Below, piece by piece: positions 18,601 through 26,126 of a stretch of DNA of 64,000 bases. Each line of letters begins with the position of its first letter. Position 1 is the stretch's first letter. The translations under genes were made by a program, and so were the position numbers. Under the pieces are notes generated by a model. It ran no database searches. It was not told where the DNA came from and worked only from the letters and a program-made list of their open reading frames with translations. The DNA comes from Bdellovibrio sp. UBA4095 (GTDB taxonomy: Bacteria; Bdellovibrionota; Bdellovibrionia; Bdellovibrionales; Bdellovibrionaceae), in NCBI GenBank assembly GCA_002381805.1, contig DFXZ01000007.1, forward strand, positions 3,936 through 67,935. Reading direction: 5' to 3'.

Positions 18601-21600
18601 CGGAGGTACGCCCTACTCTAAAAGCTATGCCGGCGGCGCGGGGACCATTTATCTTGCAAATTCATCTTCTGTCCATGGAGATTTGATCGTCGACAATAAC
18701 GGAGTCACTCTTGATTTTAATGCCGGGGAAACTTTGTTAGTGTCGCTCTCTGGAACAGTTTCGGGACCTCCCACAACATCTAATATGCCGTTGCTGATCG
18801 AAAATGGAATATTGGATTCAAACACTATTGATCTGTATAAATCAGTTAAAATTCGTAATTTATCCAACGACCGATCAACGCCTAACCATTGGATTGATGA
18901 CCCAATCCTTACACTGACGGGTAATTCTGAAACGGACCTTCTTGCATCTGCTATCTCAGAATTTTCAGTGGGAAACAATGTCAGAAGTATTGATATCTTT
19001 GATCATGTGGACTTTACAAATGGCGCTGTGATCAGATCTCACGGTGATATTGTAGCTGTGAATGGAACTCTTGATAATCCCGAGAGTCCAATCAATCTAT
19101 ACAATTCTTTTTTGAATTTTTCGGGTCTAGCCAGCATGTGGCCCACTGTAAATAGTATGAATTATAGTTCCGGAACCTACGCAGTTTCTGAATTGAAGGG
19201 TTCGAATGTGATTATTTCGGGTGCTAATATTGCAAGCACCTCATTGATAAGTACCGACAATCTTCAGGTCGTATCCGGAACTCTGATTGCTGAAAACGTG
19301 AATGTGGCTAACCAGTTTTCAATGGCGGGCGGAGTTGTAAAGCACCCCGTGACGGACTCTGCGAATATTTATAGTTTGCGAATAAACGCGGGAAGCGTTC
19401 TTCTCAGTGGAGGGTCTATCGATGTGACAGGATTGGGCTATCCGTCGCGAAGCAGTTACTCTGCAGGCGGGACATCAGGAGCCTTGGCGTCAGCAGGTCA
19501 ATACACGGGTGGCAGTCATGGGGGACAGGGCGGTATCGGTGGAAATGGAATTCCCGGCCCCACTTACGGAGATTACAAAAATCCATCTCTTCCTGGGGCG
19601 GGTTCTGATGTGCATTCTGGTGGCGGTGTAATTCGTATTACAGCTACTGATCTTTGCACATTCAATTCGGGTGCAAAAATTGTTGCAAACGGAATGCAAC
19701 GAAGTGGGGCTGGCGGGAGTATCTATTTGCAGTGCGCAGGATTTGCAGGATCTGCCGGACCAGACACTATTCTCGCAAATGGTGGATCCGGCTCGTCGTC
19801 GAATGGTGGTGGCGGAGGAGGCCGAATTGCGATGATATCGACGGGTGACGCTAGTGCGTGGTCTGGTTCATTTACCTATCCTTTGGGGACAGGTCATCTC
19901 AATAACTTTAAGTTGGCGGTTAAAGCTCTTGGTGGTGATGCCTCGACCAATCCCGGCGTGGGCGGTGCTGGAACGATCTATTTAAAAAACTCCAGTTCGT
20001 CCTATGGCGACCTCATCGTCGACAATGGTAATTCTCCTGGCAATTCAAGAACGGGATCAACGATTTTAGTGTCGCTTGCAGGTTCTGTGAACGGTGTCGT
20101 GACGGCGACAAATGTTCCGATCGCGACTGTTTATGGAGGCATGGGCGTCAGTTATGTCGATCTCTATAAATCTCTTCGCGTGCGAAATCTTAGTAACGAC
20201 AAGGGAACACCAAACAACTGGCTTGATGATGTCATTCTTGCGGTAGGACAAAATACGGCGACCGATCTTGTGTCTTCGAATACATCCGGTTTTGCAAATG
20301 GCGATCTCATTCGCAGCATAGATATCTTTGACCATATTGATATCGCTAACAGTGCCATGTTGAAATCAAACGGTGATATAGTAACTTTGAATGGGACCCT
20401 CGCTAACCCGGGATCGACTGTGGATTTGGTCAATGCGACGATGAGTTTCACGGGCGACGGAAATATTTCACCTTTGTTGAACAGCCTGACTTTCTCTGCA
20501 GGAACCTTCGATATTGCATCTCTTTCTGGAAAAGACATTATAGTTTCTGGGGCGACTCTTACTTCTCAGAATTTGCAACTGACTAATAACTTAAAAGTGA
20601 CCGCGGGCACATTGACCGCGAATGACATTGTTGTCGCAAATCAATTTTGGATCACCGGAGGGACGGTCAAGCATCCAGCGACAGACACTGCTGTTGTTCA
20701 AAGACTTCAGATTACGACAGGGAGTTTATTGATGGATGGCGGAAGTATCAATGTTAACGGTTTGGGCTATACGAGTGGACGAAGCTACTCAGTATCTGGT
20801 CCCTCAACGGCCTTGGCTTCTACCGGACAGTATACTGGGGCAAGTCACGCAGGTGGAGGTGGTCTTGGTTCCTTGGGGGGCGCGGCGGGCGCAACCTATG
20901 GCGACTATAGAGATCCGAACTTCCCAGGTGGGGGATCCAACAGCAAAGCTGGCGGTGGAGTTGTTCGCATTGAAGCGACAGATCTTTGCACAATAAATTC
21001 AGGGGCAAGCATTAGCGCTGCGGGTGTCGCTGAAGCAGGCGCAGGCGGTAGTATTAAATTAAGTTGCCGCGGTTTTTCCGGAACCGCAGGCATCGGTGCG
21101 ATTTCCGCAAATGGCGGGGCGGGTTCAAGTTCAACTGGCGGCGGCGGCGGTGGGCGAGTTGCTCTTATTTCATCGGGTAATGCAAGTGTTTGGACGGGGT
21201 CCTTTACTTACCCTTTAGGAAGTTCGCAAGCGGCTAATTTTAAAAATGTCGTAAAAGCCCAAGGGGGCGCTGGAATATCTAACTCTGGGGCTGGAGCAGC
21301 CGGAACAATATTCTTGAGAAATTCAGAGTCGACTTTTGGAGACCTGATCATTGATAACGGCGGAATCGCGGCAAATGCCAAAGCGGGAATAACGGGACTG
21401 GTTTCATTCTCTGGTTCCATTAGCGCCGATCCAAGTGCAACAGAGCTGACCGTTTCACTCGTTAATGGCAATATGGGCGCGAGCTATATCGATCTGTACA
21501 AGAAAATACAGGTAAGAAATCTCGCAAACGACAATGGCACACCCAATAATTGGATCGATGATCCAAGGATTACGTTGACTGGGAATACGGCCACACAATT

Positions 21601-23224
21601 AGGAGCGACAAGCACGTCGGGGTTCTTTAATGGTAATCCAATTCGAAGTATTGATATTGTAGATCATCTTGAGCTCTCGGGAAATGCGAACGTGAATTCG
21701 CATGGGGACATCGTAACTACAGGAGGGACCTTGTCGAATCCAGGCTCGGCATTTGAGCTGACTAATTCGATCTTAGGATTTACTGGTTCAGCCAGCCTTT
21801 GGCCGTCACTGGAAAGCATGACTTTTACGTCGGGAACTGTCGTGGCAACGTCTCTTGCCGGGCGAAACATAACAATTTCTGGCGCAAGTATGAACGTAAC
21901 CACGATAACGGCAACCAACAATTTGAAAATCGAATCGGGAACCATCACAGCGCAGAACATTAATGTCGGCAACCAGTTTTGGATGACGGGTGGAACGATT
22001 TCTCATCCTGCGACTGATGCGACGAATATCTATTCGCTAGAAATCAATACAGGAGAGCTTTTGCTGGATGGTGGTTCTATTAATGTAGCTGGCTTAGGCT
22101 ACCTTGCAGGGAGAGGGTATGCACCGAGCGGATCATCGACTCTGGTCGCATCGAAAACTACGACGGGCGGTAGTCATGGCGGACAAGGTGGTGGTGGAAG
22201 TTCGACCTTCAACCCTGGTATCACCTACGGCGACTATAAAAACCCTAGCTATCCAGGTGGCGGAGCTTCAACTTCCGCAGCTGGTGGCGGCGTCGTCCGT
22301 ATCAATTCGACCAGCATGTGTACTATCAACGCGGGTGCGACGATTAATGCGAATGGGCAAGGCACCTACGGAGGCGCCGGAGGAAGTATCTATCTTCGCT
22401 GCGCAGGTTTTGCAGGGAGTGCCGCAGGGAATGCGATCACCGCACGCGGAGGATCTTCAACCAGCAGTTATGGCGGAGGTGGCGGCGGCCGCATCGCATT
22501 GATATCGACGAATGATTCCTCAGACTGGAGCGGTTCGTTTACCTATCCCCTGGGAGCAGTCAATCTTTCGAATTTCAAATCCGTAGTAACAGCAGCAGGC
22601 GGGACCAGCGCGACATATTCTGGAGGAGCAGCAGGTACGATTTATCTTTCTCATGCAGGATCAACTCATGGAGATCTGATGGTTGATAATGGTGGTATTG
22701 CAGTTGGGGCGAAGGCGGGTACCACAAGATTTATTGCAAGCACGGCAAATTCTTCGACGATAACAAGTTCGACGGCGACGTCTCTTGTCGTCGGTGCAAC
22801 CCCGCAATTTACAAATCTTGAAGACCTATTTAAGAATTATAAAGTTCATATTTTCCCGAGTGATATAGGTGCCTCGGCGGATCCTCGAGATGTCAGTCAT
22901 CTTGAGGTTCCTGTGACTGCAAACTCAACCTCGGCGTTATTTTCATCCTCAGCGAATTTCCCTGATCTTTCAGGATACTATTATCGTTTTGTGCATACGG
23001 TAGATCGATTGGAAGTCGGTGGGAATGCTCAGATAGACATGTATGGTGCGGATCTTCTTCTGACAGCGACATCTGGCGCCTGTGACCTCCACAGCGTCAA
23101 TGCTGGCTATCTGGAAGTGCCTACCGGATCGAGCATTGTGGGCGGGAATTCACTTTCATCGGGCTATTGCTCAAGTGGCGGATTAAGTGGTTCATGGAGT
23201 TTCGTGAACAATTATCTTCAATAG
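12620..23224 (+). CDS. Giant repeat lipoprotein (3534 aa) with Ig-like and Gly-rich modules
   Basis: It starts with a signal peptide ending Asn-Ala-Gly-Cys (Cys ~26), so it is probably a lipoprotein. It then has about 17 tandem repeats of ~75 residues, each with GG-x-PPY-x-F ... SG-x-G ... VTDSLG, an Ig/cadherin-like beta-sandwich pattern (to about residue 1310). Next come three or four larger Ig-like (Big/filamin type) domains marked by DSYGN or DAYGN and paired Cys. The last half holds four ~445-residue modules, each with GGSHGG.GG, YGDY..P..PGGG, GGGV.RI and GGGGGRIA, around 18.16, 19.5, 20.83 and 22.16 kb. An extended surface adhesin or stalk is likely. The start lacks a good ribosome-binding site. 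Confidence 0.85.
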   Translation: MRKVFALVCSYFLQSFVALIFIFNAGCSLSVDLYNRYIAKESSFQVVPSSGDVTAGSTLKVSAENGTPPYTFEKLSGAGTVARDGTITVLSGGEVITIKGIDANGKVAIATFNAFEKPEILPNTKVLAAQNSFPFAAVGGKPPYQFSILSGEGQISSFGNFIAPATPQTVVIEVIDSLGGKGQAQVSIAEALRVSPSEVVMSIHGNQVFNVVGGVPPIHWDIESGDGSLDIGTGTYNASGASGTSVVKATDSLGNEARAFIQVNSELLINPPLLELATNSVFNFSASGGVPPYSFSLSGGIGGVTNNGVYTAPSTIGEAEVLVTDAHGSTATSKVLVNLSLSFIFPNMTLLVNETKDLSLNVIGGTPPLTYSVEVEAGTVNAATGAFTAGITIGNFEATVTDSLGHQARATITIEPPVEISPVNPVLMAQTELAFSAKGGIPPYTFQVVLGEGSFNDTIFIAPTSAQTVTAKVTDSAGHFATTLVYVKEPLVITPANISLLVNASQIFTSEGGIPPYTYSLLSGGGSVEAGTGLFSAPPVNGTAVVVVEDSDGNSAQANIEIFKPVQITPNHMALLKENTLSILASGGKPPYTFSVVSGPGTIDGKTGLFQATEVLGEVLVRATDTLGNFAEGTVQVYDQLLIEPVLSEITVGESLSFSANGGQEPYRFSILSGDQNGTLNLNSGLFVASMIAGVVKVQVIDALEQTSEATLKVSPELIIEPAIVTLTTGSTQQFKATGGVAPYLYTLTAGSGEISNTGLYTAPAASGAATVQVTDAGGRIATAEITINGALTVIPESADLLYNQSQVYSVSGGIGPYTFSLVSGPGSVDEAGVFTAATTSGRATVRVTDSLGTAAQAAANIVEPLEISPAIKEMNLSSTFTFKALKGLPPYSFQILAGGGVVHPSGLFESPSSAGTTTIQVTDSLGQTALATVNTFEELRVVPNLVSILTNETQVVSATGGFGSYTFTLLSGSGTFLDSPPRYIAGGSTDVAKIQVVDSLGNFAIGTINVVPPVTIAPQSLTLAIGEKQTFSATGGSMPYTFSIVSGGGVIEPSGLYTADTLGAVTIRVTDSLMQIADATVNVIPALEISPAQSHLKFAGTESFIATGGQGPYSYTVKIPGTGSIGLTTGDYVAPSIETTDTVEVTDALGKTATASIRVYGPVQISPSTKNLTPGSTFTFSASGGMAPYNYGVSTGGGTVTSAGLLTAGSAGSYAVRVVDSLGQISDAVINIAPTLELLPVSSTIVTGSTQALSLTGGIGPYTFSFSGAGTFDEGSLLYSAPIVPAAATVTVTDSVGNTSTATVATIAGPPAALSFSSEAQTVVAGACAAVATVKLQDSYGNDTAAISAVTMNLSAAKLTFYSDASCSTEITSREIPIASTGASFFFKGIETGLHMISVTATGLSMTTQTESLVSGTAEILNLTTAPQTIKAGQCSDEVRFSIRDAYGNLASISSSKTIGLSPAGLKFYTAADCSGAAVNSLALSSGASSGYFYFSSTTANTYDLRLTSAGLTATNQSAIVTPGDPGVLEFTTQPSSLMSTNTVFDIQPVVTISDSFGNVVDNQNLAVSLAASSDVNCVGLATGTLSATSNPLATSTGTALFSGVKFDTNGTIYLKASVGEAFACSEAVVLNGNLGSLLTSGASIVPSDGLAETTLLVVPRENGNKVGSGRAVEFNFSSTDVTVSGAGACRTPSATCVTALDQGQGAYTVVAKSAVPGVYEFTAVVAGSPDLAVPGTVSVIFNTASFTVISATTTVTSADAGKNLYITAGTTTFDSSTVGQSFGEVFIRGGTVVHPATTTAVVNMLDINVGSLTVMSGSINANSLGYTTGRSYSSSGPSTALASTSRSGGSHGGQGGGLADTKNSGATYGDYRNPLYPGGGATAVGAGGGVIRITSDNLCTVNSAAKISANGAANYGGAGGSIYLKCSGFAGTAGASAITANGGSANSVNYGSGGGGRIAMISTGDESSWIDSIKYPVGATNLSTFKSAVKSLGGTPYSKSYAGGAGTIYLANSSSVHGDLIVDNNGVTLDFNAGETLLVSLSGTVSGPPTTSNMPLLIENGILDSNTIDLYKSVKIRNLSNDRSTPNHWIDDPILTLTGNSETDLLASAISEFSVGNNVRSIDIFDHVDFTNGAVIRSHGDIVAVNGTLDNPESPINLYNSFLNFSGLASMWPTVNSMNYSSGTYAVSELKGSNVIISGANIASTSLISTDNLQVVSGTLIAENVNVANQFSMAGGVVKHPVTDSANIYSLRINAGSVLLSGGSIDVTGLGYPSRSSYSAGGTSGALASAGQYTGGSHGGQGGIGGNGIPGPTYGDYKNPSLPGAGSDVHSGGGVIRITATDLCTFNSGAKIVANGMQRSGAGGSIYLQCAGFAGSAGPDTILANGGSGSSSNGGGGGGRIAMISTGDASAWSGSFTYPLGTGHLNNFKLAVKALGGDASTNPGVGGAGTIYLKNSSSSYGDLIVDNGNSPGNSRTGSTILVSLAGSVNGVVTATNVPIATVYGGMGVSYVDLYKSLRVRNLSNDKGTPNNWLDDVILAVGQNTATDLVSSNTSGFANGDLIRSIDIFDHIDIANSAMLKSNGDIVTLNGTLANPGSTVDLVNATMSFTGDGNISPLLNSLTFSAGTFDIASLSGKDIIVSGATLTSQNLQLTNNLKVTAGTLTANDIVVANQFWITGGTVKHPATDTAVVQRLQITTGSLLMDGGSINVNGLGYTSGRSYSVSGPSTALASTGQYTGASHAGGGGLGSLGGAAGATYGDYRDPNFPGGGSNSKAGGGVVRIEATDLCTINSGASISAAGVAEAGAGGSIKLSCRGFSGTAGIGAISANGGAGSSSTGGGGGGRVALISSGNASVWTGSFTYPLGSSQAANFKNVVKAQGGAGISNSGAGAAGTIFLRNSESTFGDLIIDNGGIAANAKAGITGLVSFSGSISADPSATELTVSLVNGNMGASYIDLYKKIQVRNLANDNGTPNNWIDDPRITLTGNTATQLGATSTSGFFNGNPIRSIDIVDHLELSGNANVNSHGDIVTTGGTLSNPGSAFELTNSILGFTGSASLWPSLESMTFTSGTVVATSLAGRNITISGASMNVTTITATNNLKIESGTITAQNINVGNQFWMTGGTISHPATDATNIYSLEINTGELLLDGGSINVAGLGYLAGRGYAPSGSSTLVASKTTTGGSHGGQGGGGSSTFNPGITYGDYKNPSYPGGGASTSAAGGGVVRINSTSMCTINAGATINANGQGTYGGAGGSIYLRCAGFAGSAAGNAITARGGSSTSSYGGGGGGRIALISTNDSSDWSGSFTYPLGAVNLSNFKSVVTAAGGTSATYSGGAAGTIYLSHAGSTHGDLMVDNGGIAVGAKAGTTRFIASTANSSTITSSTATSLVVGATPQFTNLEDLFKNYKVHIFPSDIGASADPRDVSHLEVPVTANSTSALFSSSANFPDLSGYYYRFVHTVDRLEVGGNAQIDMYGADLLLTATSGACDLHSVNAGYLEVPTGSSIVGGNSLSSGYCSSGGLSGSWSFVNNYLQ
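18160..22530 (+). repeat. Four in-gene ~1.33-kb repeats (Gly-rich modules)
   Basis: The DNA coding for GGSHGG, YGDY and GGGGGRI motifs recurs at ~18160, ~19500, ~20830 and ~22160, so the period is ~1335 bp. Between the Gly-rich cores, three copies share a VRNLSND-type segment and a HGDIV/NGDIV segment. The copies are diverged enough to be old, but could still recombine. Confidence 0.75.
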
Positions 23225-23344
23225 AATTTATACCTGTCCGAGATATTCCGGCTGGGTTCAGTGGCGGATCTGAGCTTGATGTCTTTGCTGGATTCTAGCG
23301 GCAGAGTTTTCGCTAGATGCCGAAGCTGAAGGACGGGTTTTGGT

Positions 23345-24325
23345 ATGAAACAGACTTTCGACTTAATGGTTTACCTTTTACTGTGTTTTATTCTTTCCTC
23401 ATGTTCAGTCGAGCTAAAAGATAGAAAAGCCTCGGTACCGTCTCCAACGACGGCAAATGGGCCCAAGATTTTATCAATATCAGAGCTAAGGCAGGAGATT
23501 CGGGGGCTCGATCAGCCCAATCAATATGAATATCACATCCGCTGGCCCGATTTTAAAGGCGATCTGCGCATTTCAGAAGGTGGCCGAATGCTCGCAGTGC
23601 TCTCGGGTGATAAAGGTCAGTTTACGGTAAATAATTTAAAAGGGGGTGCCGAGCTCAACTTTTTATTTGAACAAATAGTAGATGGTAAGATCACAGCTAA
23701 CTTTCTTGCCCCAGTCGTTGTCCCTCGAGATTTTGAAATCAGTGGAGTTTCTTTTTTATCGCAAGATGAAGTTATTCAAGCCGAGCGGGTCTTTCTAAAA
23801 GCCAGTGCCGTCATTTTTACTCGCGAGCACAATCTGCAGATCAAGGCGAAAGAGTTATATGCAGACGGTGCCTCATTTAGAAACTTCGCCGAATCCGATT
23901 CTGTCAGTGAGCGTGAGAGGAATGGCAAAGCGGGAGGAGCAATTACGTTGAATATTGGGCGAGCTATAGGACAGTTGGAAGTGGAGCTTTCCGGCGAGGC
24001 AGCAGGTAGAGGTCGTGATGGTGTTAGGATTTTAGGCACTGGACATCGCGGCTGTTGGGGGACTAGCGGAGGTAATGGTGGCGATGCTGGTCAGTTTATT
24101 TTGGATGTGCGTGACGATAGTCACTTCAGGTATCATATTAAGAATAGACCAGGGCTCGGCGGCCTTGCAGGAAGTAGAGGTTCTGCGTCCATCAAGGCTC
24201 CGCGAAGCGAATCCGTATTCCCCTGCCACACAACAGGGCCCGGTGATAACGGGATAGCGGGGCGACCCGGACGAGTCTGCATCAAAAGAGGTATGGATAA
24301 AGATTTGTCGTGTTCAGATCTTTAG
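23345..24325 (+). CDS. Exported lipoprotein with a Gly-rich C-terminus
   Basis: 326 residues. The signal peptide ends Leu-Ser-Ser-Cys (Cys20), a good lipobox. The middle is beta-rich and the C-terminal third has a Gly-rich stretch (GTSGGNGGDAGQF, then GLGGLAGSRGSA), reminiscent of the Gly-rich cores of the giant lipoprotein just upstream. The two genes are 120 bp apart in the same direction and probably function together at the surface. No enzyme motif was seen. Its 3' end overlaps the convergent next gene by 4 bases. Confidence 0.75.
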   Translation: MKQTFDLMVYLLLCFILSSCSVELKDRKASVPSPTTANGPKILSISELRQEIRGLDQPNQYEYHIRWPDFKGDLRISEGGRMLAVLSGDKGQFTVNNLKGGAELNFLFEQIVDGKITANFLAPVVVPRDFEISGVSFLSQDEVIQAERVFLKASAVIFTREHNLQIKAKELYADGASFRNFAESDSVSERERNGKAGGAITLNIGRAIGQLEVELSGEAAGRGRDGVRILGTGHRGCWGTSGGNGGDAGQFILDVRDDSHFRYHIKNRPGLGGLAGSRGSASIKAPRSESVFPCHTTGPGDNGIAGRPGRVCIKRGMDKDLSCSDL

Positions 24326-25374
24326 CGACGTCTCGGAGGACGGCGTGACCGTGTTGCAAGCAGTCTTTTCATTAATCCATCATCATCTTCGTCGCTGATT
24401 TCGCCAATGATTTCTTCTATAATGTCCTCCATGGTGATGATACCTACAACCTCTTCATCATGGCAAACCAACGACAAGTGACTGCGTTGTTCTTGCATCA
24501 ATTTCAATGCTTTTAAAGCGTCGTCTTGCTCTTGGACTCTTAAGATAGGCCTAACGATAGAAGGCCAGTTCGAATCGCCACTTCCAATGTAAGTGATAAA
24601 CTCTTTGGTATGTAAAAGACCAATGACCTTCTGCTCTGAGATTACTGGCAACCGAGTATGTCCCGAGGAAACGACGGCATTCAGGACTTCATTGACGGGT
24701 TGAGTGACCTCCACCTTCGTGGTGTCATTCCATTCAACCATCATGTCATCCGCGTTCTTTGCTTCGATATTGACGAGGTTTAAGACAAACTGTCGATGGG
24801 TTGAGGAGAGCGAGTCAATGCTGATTGATGTTTCCTCAGAGGTGATTCCTGAAAAAGTTCTCTTATCTTTTCTTTCCACTACTTTAACGATCGCATGGGT
24901 CATTCGTTCGAGAATGTTAACAGCCGGGGCAAGGAATTTATCCATCAGGTAAAGACCACTTGCGGCGAGTAACGCAATCTGTTTGGAGTTCTTTAGAGCC
25001 AAACTTTTCGGGACAAGCTCACCAACGACGACGTTCGCCACAGTCAGTGGTATTACAACGACGAAGATCGAAAGGGCCTCGGAAAGATCTTCAGACAACC
25101 CCCATCTCTTCTCGAAGATAGGCGAAAGACTTTCTTCTGCGCCAGCTCCTCCGACGGCTGCGGAAATCGCACCAACTAAAGTGATGCCGATCTGTAAAAC
25201 AGAGAGTGTGCGCTCTGGACTGAGTCTTAGTCTTAGAATGCTGGAAGCGGCGGAGTTACCTATGTCTGAAAGTTTGCGTAGCTCAACGCGATTCACGCTG
25301 ACAAAAGCCATTTCAACAGCTGCAAAGAGGCCGTTCAGTGCTATACAGATAAGCACGATTATGAATTCAATCAT
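24322..25374 (-). CDS. CNNM/CorC-type membrane protein with CBS domains
   Basis: 350 residues. The N-terminal DUF21 (CNNM) domain has about four membrane segments (residues 1-165, with NGLFAAVEMAFVSVNR and VVGELVPKSLAL). A pair of CBS domains follows (residues ~195-325, with HTRLPVI and GIITMEDIIEEIIGEI). The family is annotated as hemolysin C/CorC-like and linked to Mg2+ or other cation transport. The usual C-terminal CorC_HlyC domain is missing; the protein ends with an Arg-rich tail soon after the second CBS. Confidence 0.9.
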   Translation of the reverse strand: MIEFIIVLICIALNGLFAAVEMAFVSVNRVELRKLSDIGNSAASSILRLRLSPERTLSVLQIGITLVGAISAAVGGAGAEESLSPIFEKRWGLSEDLSEALSIFVVVIPLTVANVVVGELVPKSLALKNSKQIALLAASGLYLMDKFLAPAVNILERMTHAIVKVVERKDKRTFSGITSEETSISIDSLSSTHRQFVLNLVNIEAKNADDMMVEWNDTTKVEVTQPVNEVLNAVVSSGHTRLPVISEQKVIGLLHTKEFITYIGSGDSNWPSIVRPILRVQEQDDALKALKLMQEQRSHLSLVCHDEEVVGIITMEDIIEEIIGEISDEDDDGLMKRLLATRSRRPPRRR

Positions 25375-25471
25375 GTTGGGGAACTCCGAATAAGTAGGGA
25401 CGGGGCAGGGTCTGGATCCATTGTGAGCCTAATCTAATATGGCGAGCAGAAAAATACTAGTGTCATATAGC

Positions 25472-25570
25472 ATGGCAAAAGAATTATTAGAAGGTAGGGA
25501 GCCTCCAAACCCATTCCTGGATCTGGAAGCCCCTACTTATGCGTTCGTAGTTAAACTGAACGCAAAATAA
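25472..25570 (+). CDS. Possible tiny ORF (32 aa)
   Basis: ATG 25472 to TAA 25570. The composition is protein-like (LLEGREPPNPFLDLEAP). It fills the gap between two minus-strand genes and overlaps the 3' end of the response-regulator gene by 20 bases. No clear ribosome-binding site is seen, so this is a weak candidate. Confidence 0.25.
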   Translation: MAKELLEGREPPNPFLDLEAPTYAFVVKLNAK

Positions 25571-25988
25571 AATTAAATGATCGGAGCATCGAGCTAAAGG
25601 CCTGCCTTTTGTTTATAAAGCCCGTATAAGTGAAGTTTCGCACCAGAGGCAGATCTAACTCCTCCTCTGTATATCCCGTGTATATGACGACTGGGATAGG
25701 CTTTCTAAGTTTGTGAACTTTGCGCTCGGTCAGTAAGCGATCCATCAATAGCAAAGTATCGCGTCCACCCATTTGCGGCATCTGCCAATCCAACACAACA
25801 AGGTCGAAGTGCTTGTTCACAAGAAGGGGAATGGCATCTTGCCCATCGAAAGCCATCGTCACGTCGCATTTGTAGTGATCCAATATGTGCGACATAAGTT
25901 TCACGGAGTCTAAACTGTCATCGATCACCAGAACTCGGTGTGCACGGTGTTTTTCTAAAGATATTTCAGATGAGGTCTGAACAACCAT
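25551..25988 (-). CDS. Single-domain response regulator (CheY-like)
   Basis: 145 residues, receiver domain only. Acidic pocket IDD near residues 21-23, phospho-acceptor Asp in LVVLDWQMPQMGG (about residue 70), Thr in VIYTGYT and Lys in FINKR are all present, so it should be phosphorylatable. No output domain, so it probably acts by protein-protein contact. No kinase lies next to it. It is a single gene with a short leader containing GGGGACAG as ribosome-binding site. Confidence 0.88.
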   Translation of the reverse strand: MVVQTSSEISLEKHRAHRVLVIDDSLDSVKLMSHILDHYKCDVTMAFDGQDAIPLLVNKHFDLVVLDWQMPQMGGRDTLLLMDRLLTERKVHKLRKPIPVVIYTGYTEEELDLPLVRNFTYTGFINKRQAFSSMLRSFNFILRSV

Positions 25989-26097
25989 TTCTGTCCCCCT
26001 TTAACTTGTCTCCTTATATTTGAACCGAAGAACAGAGGAGAATCCTCTAAAACAACAAGCATGAAGGGATTTTAATAGAAGGTCTGATAGAATACAG

Positions 26098-26126
26098 AAA
26101 GAACTCGCTTTTTATGCGAGTTCTTT
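26098..26126 (-). terminator. Terminator hairpin overlapping the rny stop codon
   Basis: AAAGAACTCGC-loop-GCGAGTTCTTT, an 11-bp stem that is A-rich before and T-rich after on both strands. The rny stop codon (26112-26114) lies in the loop, so the last ~4 codons are part of the terminator. Confidence 0.85.

Noticed and set aside
22104..22502. Alternative-frame ORFs inside the giant lipoprotein gene
   Set aside because: They arise from the repeated Gly-rich codons read in another frame; none has a start signal.
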